DNA from: Kribbella flavida DSM 17836
GTDB taxonomy: Bacteria > Actinomycetota > Actinomycetes > Propionibacteriales > Kribbellaceae
Reading direction: 5' to 3'
Length of the DNA: 64,000 nucleotides
NCBI RefSeq assembly: GCF_000024345.1
Contig: NC_013729.1
Span: 1,612,001-1,676,000, forward strand
The notes under the pieces are model-generated. The model made no database searches. It was given only the letters and a program-made list of their open reading frames with translations, and was not told where the DNA came from. The translations under genes and the position numbers were made by a program. This document shows, piece after piece, positions 55,085 through 64,000 of this stretch. Position 1 is the first letter of the stretch. The number at the start of each line of letters is the position of its first letter.

Positions 55085-56212
55085 GTGCCCATCAGTCGTA
55101 TCGGCCTGGTCGTGCACGAGGGCCGCCCGCTCGCCGTCCAGGCGGCCGAGGTGGTCCGTGCCTGGTGCCGCGAGCACGACATCGGCTGCACCGACATCGA
55201 CGTGTGGAACCAGCACCAGGACCGCCGCGGCGGCATGGACGAGCTGCACCACGCGGGCAACCCCGACCTGGTCGTCACGCTCGGCGGCGACGGCACGTTC
55301 CTGCGCGGCGCCCGGATCGCGGCGAAGAACGACGCCGCGGTGCTCGGCGTGGACCTGGGCAAGGTCGGCTTCCTCACCGAGGTCGCCTGCAGCGACGTCG
55401 AGGCGGCGCTGGAGGCGGTGCACAACGGCGGGGCGACGATCGAGCAGCGGATGACGCTGACCATGCGCGCGTCCCGCAAGCTGGAGATCCCGGCCGGGAT
55501 CGAGTCGCTGCTGCGGTACGGCCACGGCCCGTCGCTGCCGCCGCCCGCAGTCCGGCCCGACGGCGACGGGGACGGCTGGGGTGTCGCGCTCGACGTCACC
55601 GCGCTGAACGACGTGGTGCTGGAGAAGCTGGCCCGGGACCACCAGGTTGCGCTCGGGGTCTACCTGTCCGGGCGGCTGCTCGCGTCGTACTCGGCGGACG
55701 CGGTGATCGTGGCGACCCCGACCGGCAGTACGGCGTACAGCTTCGCGGCGGGTGGTCCGATCCTGTCGCCGAACACGGAGGCGATCGTGTTCACGCCGGT
55801 CGCGCCGCACATGACCTTCAACCGCTCCGTCGTCGCCGCCCCCGACGAGCCGGTGTCGCTGCGGGTGCTGCCGCACTCGGGGCAGGCGGCGGTCAGCATC
55901 GACGGGCAGCTGCGCGGGGTGCTCGACCCCGGTGACTGGATCGGCGTCTACGGCTCGCCGCGCCGGCTGCGGCTGGTCCGGCTCCGCCCGACGGATTTCT
56001 ACGGCCGGCTGCGGGACCGCTTCCGCCTCACCGATGCGCCCGCCACCGCCCTCGACGGCGAGTCCGACCCGACCTGGATCCCGGACAGCCCGGTCCCGCC
56101 GGACCTCGCCCACCTCCGCCTGCCGCCCCCTCGACGGGAGCCGGAACCGCCGCCGTCCCCCGCCTGCGAACTGGACGAGCAGGACGAGGAGACGGTGGAA
56201 CGCGGCTCGTAG
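55085..56212 (+). CDS. nadK: NAD kinase
   Basis: A 375-residue enzyme that phosphorylates NAD to NADP. GGDGTFLRGARIA is the diagnostic GGDGT loop, and TPTGSTAYSFAAGGPI and SIDGQLRG follow as expected. A ~55-residue acidic/Pro C-terminal extension is unusual. Start is GTG 55085 with AAGGAGA before it. Confidence 0.9.
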   Translation: MPISRIGLVVHEGRPLAVQAAEVVRAWCREHDIGCTDIDVWNQHQDRRGGMDELHHAGNPDLVVTLGGDGTFLRGARIAAKNDAAVLGVDLGKVGFLTEVACSDVEAALEAVHNGGATIEQRMTLTMRASRKLEIPAGIESLLRYGHGPSLPPPAVRPDGDGDGWGVALDVTALNDVVLEKLARDHQVALGVYLSGRLLASYSADAVIVATPTGSTAYSFAAGGPILSPNTEAIVFTPVAPHMTFNRSVVAAPDEPVSLRVLPHSGQAAVSIDGQLRGVLDPGDWIGVYGSPRRLRLVRLRPTDFYGRLRDRFRLTDAPATALDGESDPTWIPDSPVPPDLAHLRLPPPRREPEPPPSPACELDEQDEETVERGS

Positions 56213-56222
56213 ACTGCGGGTC

Positions 56223-56858
56223 ATGAATCACATTCAGAACGCCACTGAAGAGTTCTTTTGACTTCCACCGTCCAAGGTCGCGGTGGTGCTGGTGGACTTC
56301 CAGAACGACTTCTGCAGTCCGGAGGTCGCCGGGGACGGCCCGGTCACCAACACCCACAACGCCGCGGCCGCCCGGCGTGCCCACCGCTTCGCCGAGAACG
56401 CGGCTGAACTGGGCGCGCACGTGGTCTACACGCAGCAGGTCCTCGACTTCTCGGCGCTGACTCCTCGCCAGCGACGGTGGGAGCGCGCCGACGGCCTCTG
56501 CGTGGCCGGCAGTTGGGGAGCCGAGTTGTTCCTGGACCCCGTGCCCGGCTCCAGCGTCGTCGTCAAGCACCGGTTCGATTCCTGGCAGAGCAGGCCGTTC
56601 GTGCAGTTCCTCGAGACCCGCGACATCGACGGCCTCGTCATCTGTGGCGTGGAGTTGATCTGTTGTGTCCTGTACGCCGTGCTCGGTGCGCAGGAACGCG
56701 GGTATCACTACGTGGTTCCTCAGGACCTGGTCTCGGGACAGGACTTCGGGGACGAGACCGACAACAAGGCGGCCCGCGATCTGCTCCGCTACAGCCGGCC
56801 CGAGCACGTGGTCGACTCGGGCGACGAGATCCTCGCCCGCTGGAGGTCGTCGGCGTGA
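56223..56858 (+). pseudogene. Isochorismatase-family cysteine hydrolase with in-frame TGA at codon 13
   Basis: From ATG 56223 the frame reads MNHIQNATEEFF, then TGA (56259-56261), then LPPSKVAVVLVDFQNDF and a complete hydrolase to 56858. TGA in place of TGG (Trp) is the simplest explanation. The catalytic Asp (VDFQNDF), Lys (VVVKHRFDSW) and Cys (ICGVELICC) are intact. Translation may restart at GTG 56283, giving a 191-residue protein missing only the first strand residues, so activity could be retained. Alternatives: sequencing error or readthrough. Confidence 0.6.
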
Positions 56859-56907
56859 GCCGGCAGCAGCCGCGAGATCGGAACGCGGCTGCACCGTCGG
56901 CAGAGTC

Positions 56908-57102
56908 TCAGGACTGCTGGTGGGTCGCGCGCCAGATCAGCGCCTGGCCGGCGATCACCCGGGAACCGTCGAAGGTCAGCGAGGGTCCGCCGTGCAGCTC
57001 GTAACCGAGCGCCAGGGCCTCGCTGACCCGCTCGCAGAACGTCGCGTCGTCGGGTCCGGTGAGCAGGCGGTAGATGGGCAGTCCGTTCGGGGGTGCGGTC
57101 AT
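56908..57102 (-). CDS. DUF1737 protein
   Basis: A 64-residue protein. IYRLLTGPDDATFCERVSEALALGYELHGGPSLTF and GQALIW are DUF1737 features, a small domain of unknown function. ATG 57102 with a plausible ribosome site. Confidence 0.8.
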   Translation of the reverse strand: MTAPPNGLPIYRLLTGPDDATFCERVSEALALGYELHGGPSLTFDGSRVIAGQALIWRATHQQS

Positions 57103-57224
57103 GCCTCCAGTGTCGACGGTGTCCGGTCCACCGTGCGCCGTCCGCCGGGGAGCCGCACCAGACCAATCGGGTGGGTGGTACGCCGGGGCCGCGGTGGGGT
57201 GGGCAGCAGGTAGGGTTCGTGCTC

Positions 57225-58322
57225 ATGCGAAACGTGGTGATCCTGGCCGGTGGCTCGGGGACGCGGTTGTGGCCGTTGTCGCGGGCCGACAAGCCCAAGC
57301 AGGTGCTGCCGCTGGCGGCCGGGAACTCGCTGCTGCGGGTGGCGTACAACCGGCTGCAGGGTCTGGTCGACCCGGCCAACATCTACGTGTGCACCGTCGC
57401 CGCCCACACCGAGCTGGTCCGCGAGCAGCTGCCGGAGCTGGGTGAGCACAACATCATCGGCGAACCCGTCGGCCGCGACACCGCCAACGCGGTCGGGCTG
57501 GCGTCCGCGGTGGTCGCCCGCAACGACCCGGACGCGGTGCTCGCGATCGTCGGGTCGGACCACCTGATCACTCCGGAGGCGCAGTTCCGGGCGGCGATCG
57601 AGAGCGGGTTCGAGCTGGTCGAGTCCCGTCCCCGCTCGCTGGTGACGTTCGGGATCGAGCCGACCCACCCGCACACCGGCCTCGGGTACGTCGAACGCGG
57701 CGTGGCGATCGACGGCACCGCGGCGTACGTGGTGGACCGGTTCCGGGAGAAGCCGGACCGGGCGACCGCCGAGCAGTACCTGGCGACCGGCCGGTTCTGG
57801 TGGAACTCCGGCATGTTCGTCTGGCGGGCGGAGACCGTGCTGAGCGTGCTCGACGCGCTGCTGCCCGAGTCGGCCGCCCAGCTGCGCCAGGTCGCCGCGG
57901 TCTGGGACACCCCCGAGCGGGACGCCACGCTGGCCGGCATCTACCCGACGCTGCGCAAGATCAGCGTCGACTACGCCGTGATGGAGCCGGCCTCGCAGGG
58001 CAAGGTGGACGCCGACGTGGTGGTCGTGCCGATGCCGGTGCACTGGCTGGACGTCGGCTCCTGGGCCGCGCTGGCCGGCACCTACCAGGTCGATGCTTTG
58101 GGCAACCGTCACGACGGCTCGGCGCTCAGCTGCCTGCTGGACAGCCACGACAACGTGATCGTCACCGACGACCCCGACCACCTGATCGCCGCGGTCGGCC
58201 TGCGCGGCCACATCATCGTGCACACCCAGGACGTCACCATGGTCTGCCCGCTGGCCGACGGCGAGCGGGTCAAGGACCTGGTCGCCCAGGTCCAGTCCGA
58301 CCACGCCGAACGCTACGTCTGA
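57225..58322 (+). CDS. manC: Mannose-1-phosphate guanylyltransferase
   Basis: A 365-residue enzyme making GDP-mannose. ILAGGSGTRLWPLSRADKPKQVLPL is the pyrophosphorylase signature, GSDHLI and FREKP follow, and the C-terminal left-handed helix is present without a phosphomannose isomerase domain. GDP-mannose feeds mannosylated glycans and lipids. Confidence 0.92.
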   Translation: MRNVVILAGGSGTRLWPLSRADKPKQVLPLAAGNSLLRVAYNRLQGLVDPANIYVCTVAAHTELVREQLPELGEHNIIGEPVGRDTANAVGLASAVVARNDPDAVLAIVGSDHLITPEAQFRAAIESGFELVESRPRSLVTFGIEPTHPHTGLGYVERGVAIDGTAAYVVDRFREKPDRATAEQYLATGRFWWNSGMFVWRAETVLSVLDALLPESAAQLRQVAAVWDTPERDATLAGIYPTLRKISVDYAVMEPASQGKVDADVVVVPMPVHWLDVGSWAALAGTYQVDALGNRHDGSALSCLLDSHDNVIVTDDPDHLIAAVGLRGHIIVHTQDVTMVCPLADGERVKDLVAQVQSDHAERYV

Positions 58323-58337
58323 CCCCCGGTACGACGA

Positions 58338-58367
58338 AGGGCGCCCGGTCCGAGGACCAGGCGCCCT
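58338..58367. terminator. Hairpin between manC and the DUF3105 gene
   Basis: AGGGCGCC and GGCGCCCT pair, extended by GGTC/GACC, at the meeting point of two convergent genes. Confidence 0.65.
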
Positions 58368-58391
58368 GTGCGCCGTACAGGAAGCGGGCGG

Positions 58392-59111
58392 TCAGCCGCC
58401 GTTCGGCTCCTGGGCGTCCATGGCCGGGTACTTCTCCATGAATTCCTTGAGGGCCTGGCCGGAGACCGCATTGCAGAACTGGCGGTGGCCGAGCGCGGTC
58501 TGCTGGCCCGCGGTGTTGCCGCTCCAGTGCGAGAACGCGACCTGCTTGCCGGCCGGCCAGGCCGGGCCGTCGCTGTCGCTGAACGGGGCGGCGATGAACT
58601 TGCCGAGCGTGGACTCCGGCAGCTTCGCCTTCGAGATCTTCTCGATCTCGTCGACCTGCTCCTGCGGCAGCGAGTCGCGGTACCACAGGATCGTGTAGCC
58701 GTGCTCGAGGTTGTGCACGAGGTTGGGCACCGGCGGCCGGTCGTCGGCGGTGTAGAACTTCTTCCCGAACGGCGCCCAGGTCTGGTAGTGCGGTCCCGAC
58801 GACGGCGGCGACACCGGGTAGGCGATCATCTCGCCGTCCGGCTTGTGGTCCTGGGTGCCGGTGGCCTTGTCGTCGATCACCTTGTCGCAGGAGGCCTCCG
58901 AGGGAGAGGCGCCGAACGCGGTGATCGCCTGGTCGGCGGTGCGGGAGTCCTGGATCACGCGGATCGCCGGGTAGGCGATGATCGCCAGGCCGACCAGGAT
59001 CGAGGCGGCGACGATGATCCAGGTGCGGCGCTTGTCGGACCGGGCCTGGTCCCGCTGCATCTTCTCGATCAGTTCGCGGCGCGACTGCTTCTGCGACGAC
59101 GCTTTACCCAC
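58392..59111 (-). CDS. DUF3105 membrane-anchored protein
   Basis: A 239-residue protein from GTG 59111: short basic cytoplasmic part, one helix (TWIIVAASILVGLAIIAYPA), then the DUF3105 domain outside (YPVSPPSSGPHYQTWAPFG, LVHNLEHGYTILWY, with the conserved HNLEHG motif). No known function; a single Cys pair is possible. Confidence 0.82.
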   Translation of the reverse strand: MGKASSQKQSRRELIEKMQRDQARSDKRRTWIIVAASILVGLAIIAYPAIRVIQDSRTADQAITAFGASPSEASCDKVIDDKATGTQDHKPDGEMIAYPVSPPSSGPHYQTWAPFGKKFYTADDRPPVPNLVHNLEHGYTILWYRDSLPQEQVDEIEKISKAKLPESTLGKFIAAPFSDSDGPAWPAGKQVAFSHWSGNTAGQQTALGHRQFCNAVSGQALKEFMEKYPAMDAQEPNGG

Positions 59112-59202
59112 AGTGATTTGGTCTTCCGATCCGGGCGGTCCGGCGCCGCCGTGCGGATGCAGTGTACGCAGGCCGCCTGAGAGGATGCCTAGAAAGGCAT
59201 CG

Positions 59203-60171
59203 CTACCGTGAGCCGAACGTGACCGTCGCCTCACTGCCCGAACCCGTCCGGACGCTCACCCCGTAGCCTTCGGCGTGCAGCAGCACGGCCAGCCGCTCGG
59301 CGATGATGCCGACCGCCACCGGGTTGTCGCCGAACACCACGACCGAGGTGTCCAGCACCTCCAGATGCACGTCCTCGTCGTCGGCGAGCAGCCCGTCCCA
59401 CAGCGCCGGGTCCACCGCCCGCGGCCCGGCCGGCGGCGTACGCTGCAAGGCGGCCGCTCGGGCGGACTCCCGGGTGCCCAGGCTGAACATGTCCTGCTCG
59501 GCGTCCCGGACCAGTGCCCGAGCGCCGTCGCCGTGCTGCCCGACCGGCAGGACGACGTCCGCCAGGCCCCGCAGTACGGCGACCGGTACGCCGTCGGCCT
59601 TGCCCTTCACCAGCTCGCCCGCCGAGGCGATCTCGTCGGCGACGGCCGGCTCGGTCACCGCCAGCACGTTGCCATGGCTGTCGGTGGTGCCGCGCAGGTC
59701 CTCGACCACCCGGACGCCGGCCGCGCCGATCGCCAGATCGATCTGGCCGACCCGCCACGGTCGTCCCAGGGTGTCGGTGATCACGACGCCCACGTTGACG
59801 TCGTACCGCTGCTTCAGTGCCTCGCGGAGCTGCCGGGCGGAGCGGTCCGGGTCGATCGGGAGCAGCAGGACCGTGCCGGGAACCGTGTTCGAGGTGTCGA
59901 TGCCCGCGGCGGCCATCACCAGGCCGTGCCGGGTCTGCACGATGCGGGTCTCGCCGCGCTGAGCCACTACGCGGACCAGCTCGCGGTCCACCGCCTCCGC
60001 GCGGGTGCCGGTGGTCAGCCGGCCTTCGGCCTTGCTGACGATCTTGGAGGTCACCGCGAGCACGTCGCCCTCGCGCAGGTCGGCCGCCTCGCCGATCAGC
60101 GCGGCGAGGTCGTCCCCGGCCGCCACCTCGGGCAGACCGGTGACCGCGAAGACCTCCAGGTGCTTCCTCAT
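59203..60171 (-). CDS. cofE: Coenzyme F420:L-glutamate ligase CofE, with C-terminal extension
   Basis: A 322-residue ligase that adds gamma-linked glutamates to F420-0. [36 protein letters not shown] and [20 protein letters not shown] are CofE motifs. The C-terminal ~75 residues (about 248-322) form an extra domain that is not the nitroreductase of mycobacterial FbiB. Start overlaps cofD stop (ATGA 60168-60171). Confidence 0.9.
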   Translation of the reverse strand: MRKHLEVFAVTGLPEVAAGDDLAALIGEAADLREGDVLAVTSKIVSKAEGRLTTGTRAEAVDRELVRVVAQRGETRIVQTRHGLVMAAAGIDTSNTVPGTVLLLPIDPDRSARQLREALKQRYDVNVGVVITDTLGRPWRVGQIDLAIGAAGVRVVEDLRGTTDSHGNVLAVTEPAVADEIASAGELVKGKADGVPVAVLRGLADVVLPVGQHGDGARALVRDAEQDMFSLGTRESARAAALQRTPPAGPRAVDPALWDGLLADDEDVHLEVLDTSVVVFGDNPVAVGIIAERLAVLLHAEGYGVSVRTGSGSEATVTFGSR

Positions 60172-61145
60172 CGCCGGACAGCCTCCGCCAGGGTCAGCGC
60201 CGCGTCGGCCATCGCCGCGGTCGTCTTCTCGTCCGTCATCCACAACGGCACGGCCTGGGCGTGAATTCCGGCGGCGGCGATCGAGTCCAGCTGCGCGGAG
60301 TCCGAGGTGTCGATCAGCCAGCCGTCGAGCACGCCGCCGGCGGCCCGCGCGCCGTAGTGCCGCGCGACCGCTGCGGCGGTGGACTCGACGCCGACCGCGG
60401 CCAGCACCTTGTCGGCCATGCCGCGGACCGGGCCGGTGCCGATGATCGGCGACAGCCCGATCACCGGTGCCGCGGTCTCCCGGACCGCCTCCCGGATCCC
60501 GGGCACGCCGAGGATCGTGCCGATCGAGACGACCGGGTTCGACGGCGGCAGCAGCAGCGCGTCGCAGCCGGCGATCGCCTCCAGCACGCCGGGCGCCGGC
60601 TTGGCCTTGTCCCGGCCGACGGCGACGACCTGGTGGGCCGGCACCTCGGCGTGCAGCCGGACCCAGTACTCCTGGAAGTGGATCGCCTTGCGGGTGCCCG
60701 GGTTGTCCGGATCGTCGACCACCACGTGGGTCTCGATCCGGTCGTCGCTCATCGGCAGCAGCCGGACCGGCAGCTTCCACCGCGCGCACAGCGCCTCGGT
60801 GACCGCGCTCAGCCCGTACCCGGCGTCCAGCATCTGGGTGCGGACCAGGTGGGTCGCCACGTCCCGGTCGCCGAGCCCGAACCAGGTCGGCTCCACCCCG
60901 TAGGCGGCGAGCTCCTCCTTGATCACCCAGGTCTCGTCCTCCCGCCCCCAGCCGCGCTCCTGGGAGATGCCGCCACCCAGGGTGTACATCACCGTGTCCA
61001 GGTCCGGGCAGACCCGCAGGCCGAACAGGGTGATGTCGTCCGCGGTGTTGCCGATCACGGTGATCTCCGCGTCCGGACGGGCCTCGAGCAGGCCGCGGAG
61101 GAAGGTGGATCCGCCGATGCCACCGGCCAGCACTGTCAATCGCAT
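60168..61145 (-). CDS. cofD: 2-phospho-L-lactate/EPPG transferase CofD (FbiA)
   Basis: A 325-residue enzyme that joins the phospholactyl (or phosphoenolpyruvyl) guanosine moiety to Fo in F420 synthesis. [35 protein letters not shown], and [13 protein letters not shown] are signatures. ATG 61145 is preferred over 61160. Confidence 0.92.
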   Translation of the reverse strand: MRLTVLAGGIGGSTFLRGLLEARPDAEITVIGNTADDITLFGLRVCPDLDTVMYTLGGGISQERGWGREDETWVIKEELAAYGVEPTWFGLGDRDVATHLVRTQMLDAGYGLSAVTEALCARWKLPVRLLPMSDDRIETHVVVDDPDNPGTRKAIHFQEYWVRLHAEVPAHQVVAVGRDKAKPAPGVLEAIAGCDALLLPPSNPVVSIGTILGVPGIREAVRETAAPVIGLSPIIGTGPVRGMADKVLAAVGVESTAAAVARHYGARAAGGVLDGWLIDTSDSAQLDSIAAAGIHAQAVPLWMTDEKTTAAMADAALTLAEAVRR

Positions 61146-61269
61146 GGGAAGAGTCTGCACGAGTCGTCAATGCGACGAACCACCGCACGACTATGCTGCC
61201 GTGGGTCCGAAGTGTGTAATCAGTCAGTTGCCCCAGCAAAATCTTGGCCCAACATCCCGAGGAGCCCTC

Positions 61270-62574
61270 GTGGTCACCGACGCAACCAAGAAGCTCAGAG
61301 AGCCGGTCGCGTACATCCTGCTCGCCTTCGCCGGCCTCGTGGCCCTGGCCTCACTGATCCGGCTGTTCGTCGGCGGGGCCGGTTTCACCGCCGCGGCCGG
61401 TGGTGTGCAAGGCACGCTCACCCCGCCCGGTCTGACCGCGCTGACCCTGGCGGCGGCGTTGGTCGCGGCCGTGTGGCTGGTGTCGGAAGCGGGCGAGCGC
61501 ACCGCCAACGCCCGGACCGTCGCTCTCGCTGCGCTGGTGATCATCGGCGTCATCGGTCTGCTCTGCCTGGTCACGGCGTTCGCCGGCTTCGGTGAGACGA
61601 GCACGGCCGGCCTGAAGATCGTCAGCTTCATCTACGCCCTCGGCGGCCTCGCTCTGTACGGCGCGGCGGGCCTGTACATCCTCAAGACCTTCCAGACGCT
61701 GCCCGCCCCGGTGCGCGCCCCGAAGCCCGGCTCGCAGGGCCAGTTCGCCGGCCAGCAGGGTCAGTACGGCGGCCAGTACGGCGCTCCGCAGGGCAACCAG
61801 TACGGCGGCGCGCAGCAGGCCCAGCCGACCCAGCAGTACGGCGCCTACGGCAACCAGTACGGCCAAGCCGAGCAGGGCGCGGGTCAGTACGGCGCGTTCG
61901 GAGCAGGTGCCGCGGCTGGTGCCGGTGCGGGCGCAGTCGGTGGCTACGCGGCAGCCCAGCAGGGCGAGCAGCAGTGGCCGCAGGAGCAGAGCTGGAACCA
62001 GGGCGAGCAGCAGGCCTGGGCCGCCGGCGAGGGTGACGCCCGGCAGGGCGCCGGCGACCAGCAGGCGTGGTCGGCGGCCGAAGCGCAGGGCGCCGAGCCG
62101 ACGCAGCAGTGGAGCCCCGAGGGTCAGCAGTGGGCCGGCCAGGAGCAGGGCCAGGTGTGGCCGCAGGAGCAGCAGCAGTGGAGCGGCGCTGACGCCGGTC
62201 AGCAGCAGTGGGCCGGCCAGGAGCAGTACGGCCAGCAGGTCCAGCCGGAGTGGCAGGGACAGCACGAGCAGGCTCAGCACGAGCAGCCGTTGCACGAGCA
62301 GGCTCAGCACGAAGCGGGCCAGCACGAGGCCGCCGCCCAGGGCGAGCAGGCCTGGTCCGAGCAGAGCTGGCAGCAGGGCCAGACCTGGCCGGCCGAGGAC
62401 TCCACCGGTGCGACCGCGGCCGACGTCCAGGCCCAGCCGGAGCCGGAGGCGGCCGACGAAACCCGCGTGGAACCGCGGGTCGCGGACACCGCGAAGGACG
62501 ACGACCAGCCGCAGCAGCCGGGCGGTCAGGGTGGTCAGCCCGGTCAGCAGGGCTGGTGGTCCCAGCCGTCCTGA
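61270..62574 (+). CDS. Four-helix membrane protein with long Gln-rich disordered tail
   Basis: A 434-residue protein from GTG 61270 (GAGGAG upstream). Residues ~12-140 hold about four helices ([39 protein letters not shown]); the remaining ~290 residues are low-complexity, with repeats [24 protein letters not shown] and [17 protein letters not shown]. The tail should be disordered and could drive condensates or bind partners. Function unknown. Divergent from cofD. Confidence 0.8.
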   Translation: MVTDATKKLREPVAYILLAFAGLVALASLIRLFVGGAGFTAAAGGVQGTLTPPGLTALTLAAALVAAVWLVSEAGERTANARTVALAALVIIGVIGLLCLVTAFAGFGETSTAGLKIVSFIYALGGLALYGAAGLYILKTFQTLPAPVRAPKPGSQGQFAGQQGQYGGQYGAPQGNQYGGAQQAQPTQQYGAYGNQYGQAEQGAGQYGAFGAGAAAGAGAGAVGGYAAAQQGEQQWPQEQSWNQGEQQAWAAGEGDARQGAGDQQAWSAAEAQGAEPTQQWSPEGQQWAGQEQGQVWPQEQQQWSGADAGQQQWAGQEQYGQQVQPEWQGQHEQAQHEQPLHEQAQHEAGQHEAAAQGEQAWSEQSWQQGQTWPAEDSTGATAADVQAQPEPEAADETRVEPRVADTAKDDDQPQQPGGQGGQPGQQGWWSQPS

Positions 62575-62667
62575 GCGGCCTCGCCGACCGGACGGCGTAT
62601 TCCCGGCCGGCTGCACGATGCCACCCGGCAGCGGTTTCCAGCTGTTGACGCGGCAGTGAAAGAGCCC

Positions 62668-62693
62668 GAGAGGCCTGTGGACACAGGCCTCTC
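62668..62693 (+). terminator. Rho-independent terminator
   Basis: GAGAGGCCTGT / ACAGGCCTCTC, an 11-bp perfect stem with loop GGAC, followed by GTTCTTTT. One of the few U-tract terminators in the window. Confidence 0.9.
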
Positions 62694-62740
62694 GTTCTTT
62701 TGCAGCCGTGTTGCGGATACCGCCAATAGCAGACCACAGC

Positions 62741-62769
62741 TTGACTTTCGTGGATTGCAGGAATGTAAT
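62741..62769 (+). promoter_or_regulatory. Sigma-70-type promoter of whiB
   Basis: TTGACT (62741-62746), 17-base spacer, TGTAAT (62764-62769): near consensus. The predicted start near 62777 gives a ~120-base leader. Confidence 0.75.
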
Positions 62770-62840
62770 TTCAACCGTGTCGTTCGTTGGACACTCGGTA
62801 TCGGGGACCGCTTTCAGCACACAGAGCGGTCGAGGTCAGG

Positions 62841-62864
62841 CATGTGGACCGCAAACTCCACATG
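62841..62864. promoter_or_regulatory. Perfect inverted repeat in the whiB leader
   Basis: CATGTGGA-N8-TCCACATG: 8-bp arms, 8-base spacer, between promoter and start codon. Arm spacing (16 bp centre to centre) suits a dimeric DNA-binding protein or an RNA hairpin. Confidence 0.6.
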
Positions 62865-62899
62865 TACAGGGGAACGAACAGGGTCGAGGAGGTCGTACC

Positions 62900-63166
62900 G
62901 TGACAGAGGCGCTGATGGCGATTGTCGACGGTGAGGCGATCGAGGAGGAGCCGAACTGGCAGGAACGGGCGCTGTGCGCCCAGACCGATCCAGAGGCTTT
63001 CTTCCCGGAAAAAGGCGGATCCACCCGCGAGGCGAAGAAGGTCTGTCTCGGCTGCGACGTCCGGGGCGAGTGCCTCGAGTACGCGCTGCAGAACGACGAG
63101 CGCTTCGGGATCTGGGGCGGTCTGTCGGAGCGGGAACGCCGCAAGCTGAAGAAGAGGGCCGTCTAG
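62900..63166 (+). CDS. whiB2: WhiB-family iron-sulfur regulator (WhiB2/WhmD-like)
   Basis: An 88-residue protein from GTG 62900 (GAGGAGGT upstream). Cys26, Cys49, Cys52 and Cys58 bind the 4Fe-4S cluster; GIWGG (70-74) and the basic tail RERRKLKKRAV follow for sigma-factor/DNA binding. Sequence around EEEPNWQERALCAQTDPEAFF fits WhiB2/WhmD, involved in septation and sporulation. Confidence 0.92.
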   Translation: MTEALMAIVDGEAIEEEPNWQERALCAQTDPEAFFPEKGGSTREAKKVCLGCDVRGECLEYALQNDERFGIWGGLSERERRKLKKRAV

Positions 63167-63378
63167 GAACCCACGGCCGACGGGTGGTGGTGCCTGCCAC
63201 TGCGCCGTCGTCGGGTCGGAGAAAAGTACACAGACTTCGCGTGCGGCCCCGGCTGGACTCTGTCCACCGGGGCCCGCGGCTGTGTACGGGCGGTGCCGGG
63301 GTTCGCGTAAGGTGAGTGCTCGCCGCGGCCCCTGGGTCGTGGCTGGCCGATCCTTTCCCTTGAGGTGCACCGCTCCTG

Positions 63379-64000
63379 ATGGAACCCGAAGCTCCGGCCG
63401 GCTGGGACTTTTTCGACTCCGTCGACTTCCCGACCGACCTCACCCACGACCCGATGGGTCGCGCGCCGGTCCGGCACGTCGTCACCGCGGTCGTGGTCGG
63501 GCACGAGGGTGCTGCCTGGCTGCCCCGGCTGACCGAGGCGCTGTGGGCGCTCGACCGCCGGCCCGAGCGGCTGATCGCGATCGACACCGGCTCGACCGAC
63601 GAGACCGCCGAGCTGCTGGCCGCGATGCCCGGGGTCGAGCCGGTGGTCGGCCTGTCCGCTCGGACCGGGTTCGGCGCCGCCGTCACCCGCGGCCTGGAAA
63701 CGGTCGGTTTCGCGCCGATTCCGTCCGCGGTCGGTCCGTACGGCGACGACGGCCGGCTGCCGGTGGTGGAGTGGCTGTGGCTGCTGCACGACGACTGCGC
63801 GCCGGCGCCCAAGGCGCTGGAACACTTGTTGCATCAGGCAACTTTGTCCCCGGAGACCGCGATCTGGGGACCCAAGCTGCGGCTCTGGCCGCGTGACCGC
63901 GAACTGCTCGAGGTCGGCGTCACCACCTCGCTCGGCGGCCGCCGCGACACCGGGATCGAGAACGGCGAGCTCGACCAGGGCCAGCACGACCAGCCGCGGC
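63379..64000 (+). CDS. GT2-family glycosyltransferase, partial
   Basis: The first 207 codons of a glycosyltransferase that leaves the window. A ~35-residue lead is followed by VVTAVVVGHEGAAWLPRLTEAL, AIDTGSTDETAELL and the metal-binding LLHDDCAP (DxD-like). In related genomes large proteins of this type follow whiB2; the full length and function cannot be judged here. Confidence 0.82.
   Translation, partial: MEPEAPAGWDFFDSVDFPTDLTHDPMGRAPVRHVVTAVVVGHEGAAWLPRLTEALWALDRRPERLIAIDTGSTDETAELLAAMPGVEPVVGLSARTGFGAAVTRGLETVGFAPIPSAVGPYGDDGRLPVVEWLWLLHDDCAPAPKALEHLLHQATLSPETAIWGPKLRLWPRDRELLEVGVTTSLGGRRDTGIENGELDQGQHDQPR

Larger units (their letters stand above)
62575..62899. other. Regulatory stretch before whiB
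   Basis: 325 bases without a gene: terminator (62668-62693), promoter (62741-62769) and palindrome (62841-62864), listed separately. Confidence 0.7.

Overview
The window is 64 kb of very GC-rich DNA with dense, short-gapped genes, many GTG/TTG starts, a WhiB-family regulator, LytR-CpsA-Psr and F420-biosynthesis genes, a monomeric isocitrate dehydrogenase and XRE/DUF5753-type regulators. Together these point to an actinobacterium. Gene content and the order manC - DUF3105 - cofE/cofD - Q-rich membrane protein - whiB - glycosyltransferase suggest the Nocardioidaceae/Kribbella group; that placement is inference. It looks like ordinary chromosome: no phage, transposase, CRISPR array or intact tRNA/rRNA gene was seen.

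Left part (1-24 kb). A partial MmcQ/YjbR gene, a tiny membrane protein and a deletion-damaged phosphotransferase lead into a copper-resistance block: a His-rich CPH-type P-type ATPase, a DUF305 lipoprotein, a DHA2 MFS transporter and CsoR. Three copies of a 15-bp operator (TACCCC-N3-GGGGTA type) tie the ATPase, the MFS gene and csoR into one regulon. Next is a rifampicin-monooxygenase-like flavoprotein preceded by a perfect 19-bp inverted repeat matching the rifamycin-associated element. Then come small enzymes (RibD/DHFR-like, CPBP protease, lactonase-like MBL, ATP-dependent DNA ligase), an MmyB-like regulator divergent from an alcohol dehydrogenase, a Bcr/CflA-type MFS pump convergent with monomeric IDH, a PadR/HAAS membrane pair, an SDR, a hemerythrin protein, and two TetR modules (one with an MFS pump, one with an acetyltransferase), each with two tandem operators.

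Middle part (24-43 kb). Divergent XRE-DUF5753 and DUF574 methyltransferase genes, an XRE-cupin regulator controlling azlCD through two identical operators, a tandem paralogous pair of membrane proteins, a frameshifted methyltransferase, a membrane-embedded spermidine-synthase-like protein, a trypsin-like exoprotease divergent from a large secreted protein, an LCP ligase, a GT2 enzyme, an ECF42 sigma factor with its DGPF partner, and an SRPBCC-ArsR pair.

Right part (42-64 kb). A cell-surface polymer region: Wzm/Wzt-type ABC exporter, then an overlapping three-gene unit (nucleotidyltransferase, glycerol-1-phosphate-dehydrogenase-like enzyme, tyrosine-phosphatase-like protein) divergent from galE; with the LCP ligase, GT2 and manC it suggests synthesis, export and wall attachment of a glycopolymer. 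Then metY-metX, an SDR and TIGR03089 protein, two coupled CNNM/CBS proteins, NAD kinase, a cysteine hydrolase interrupted by an in-frame TGA, manC, DUF3105, cofD-cofE, a Q-rich membrane protein, a whiB2-like gene with a near-consensus promoter and a perfect palindrome in its leader, and a partial GT2 running off the right edge.
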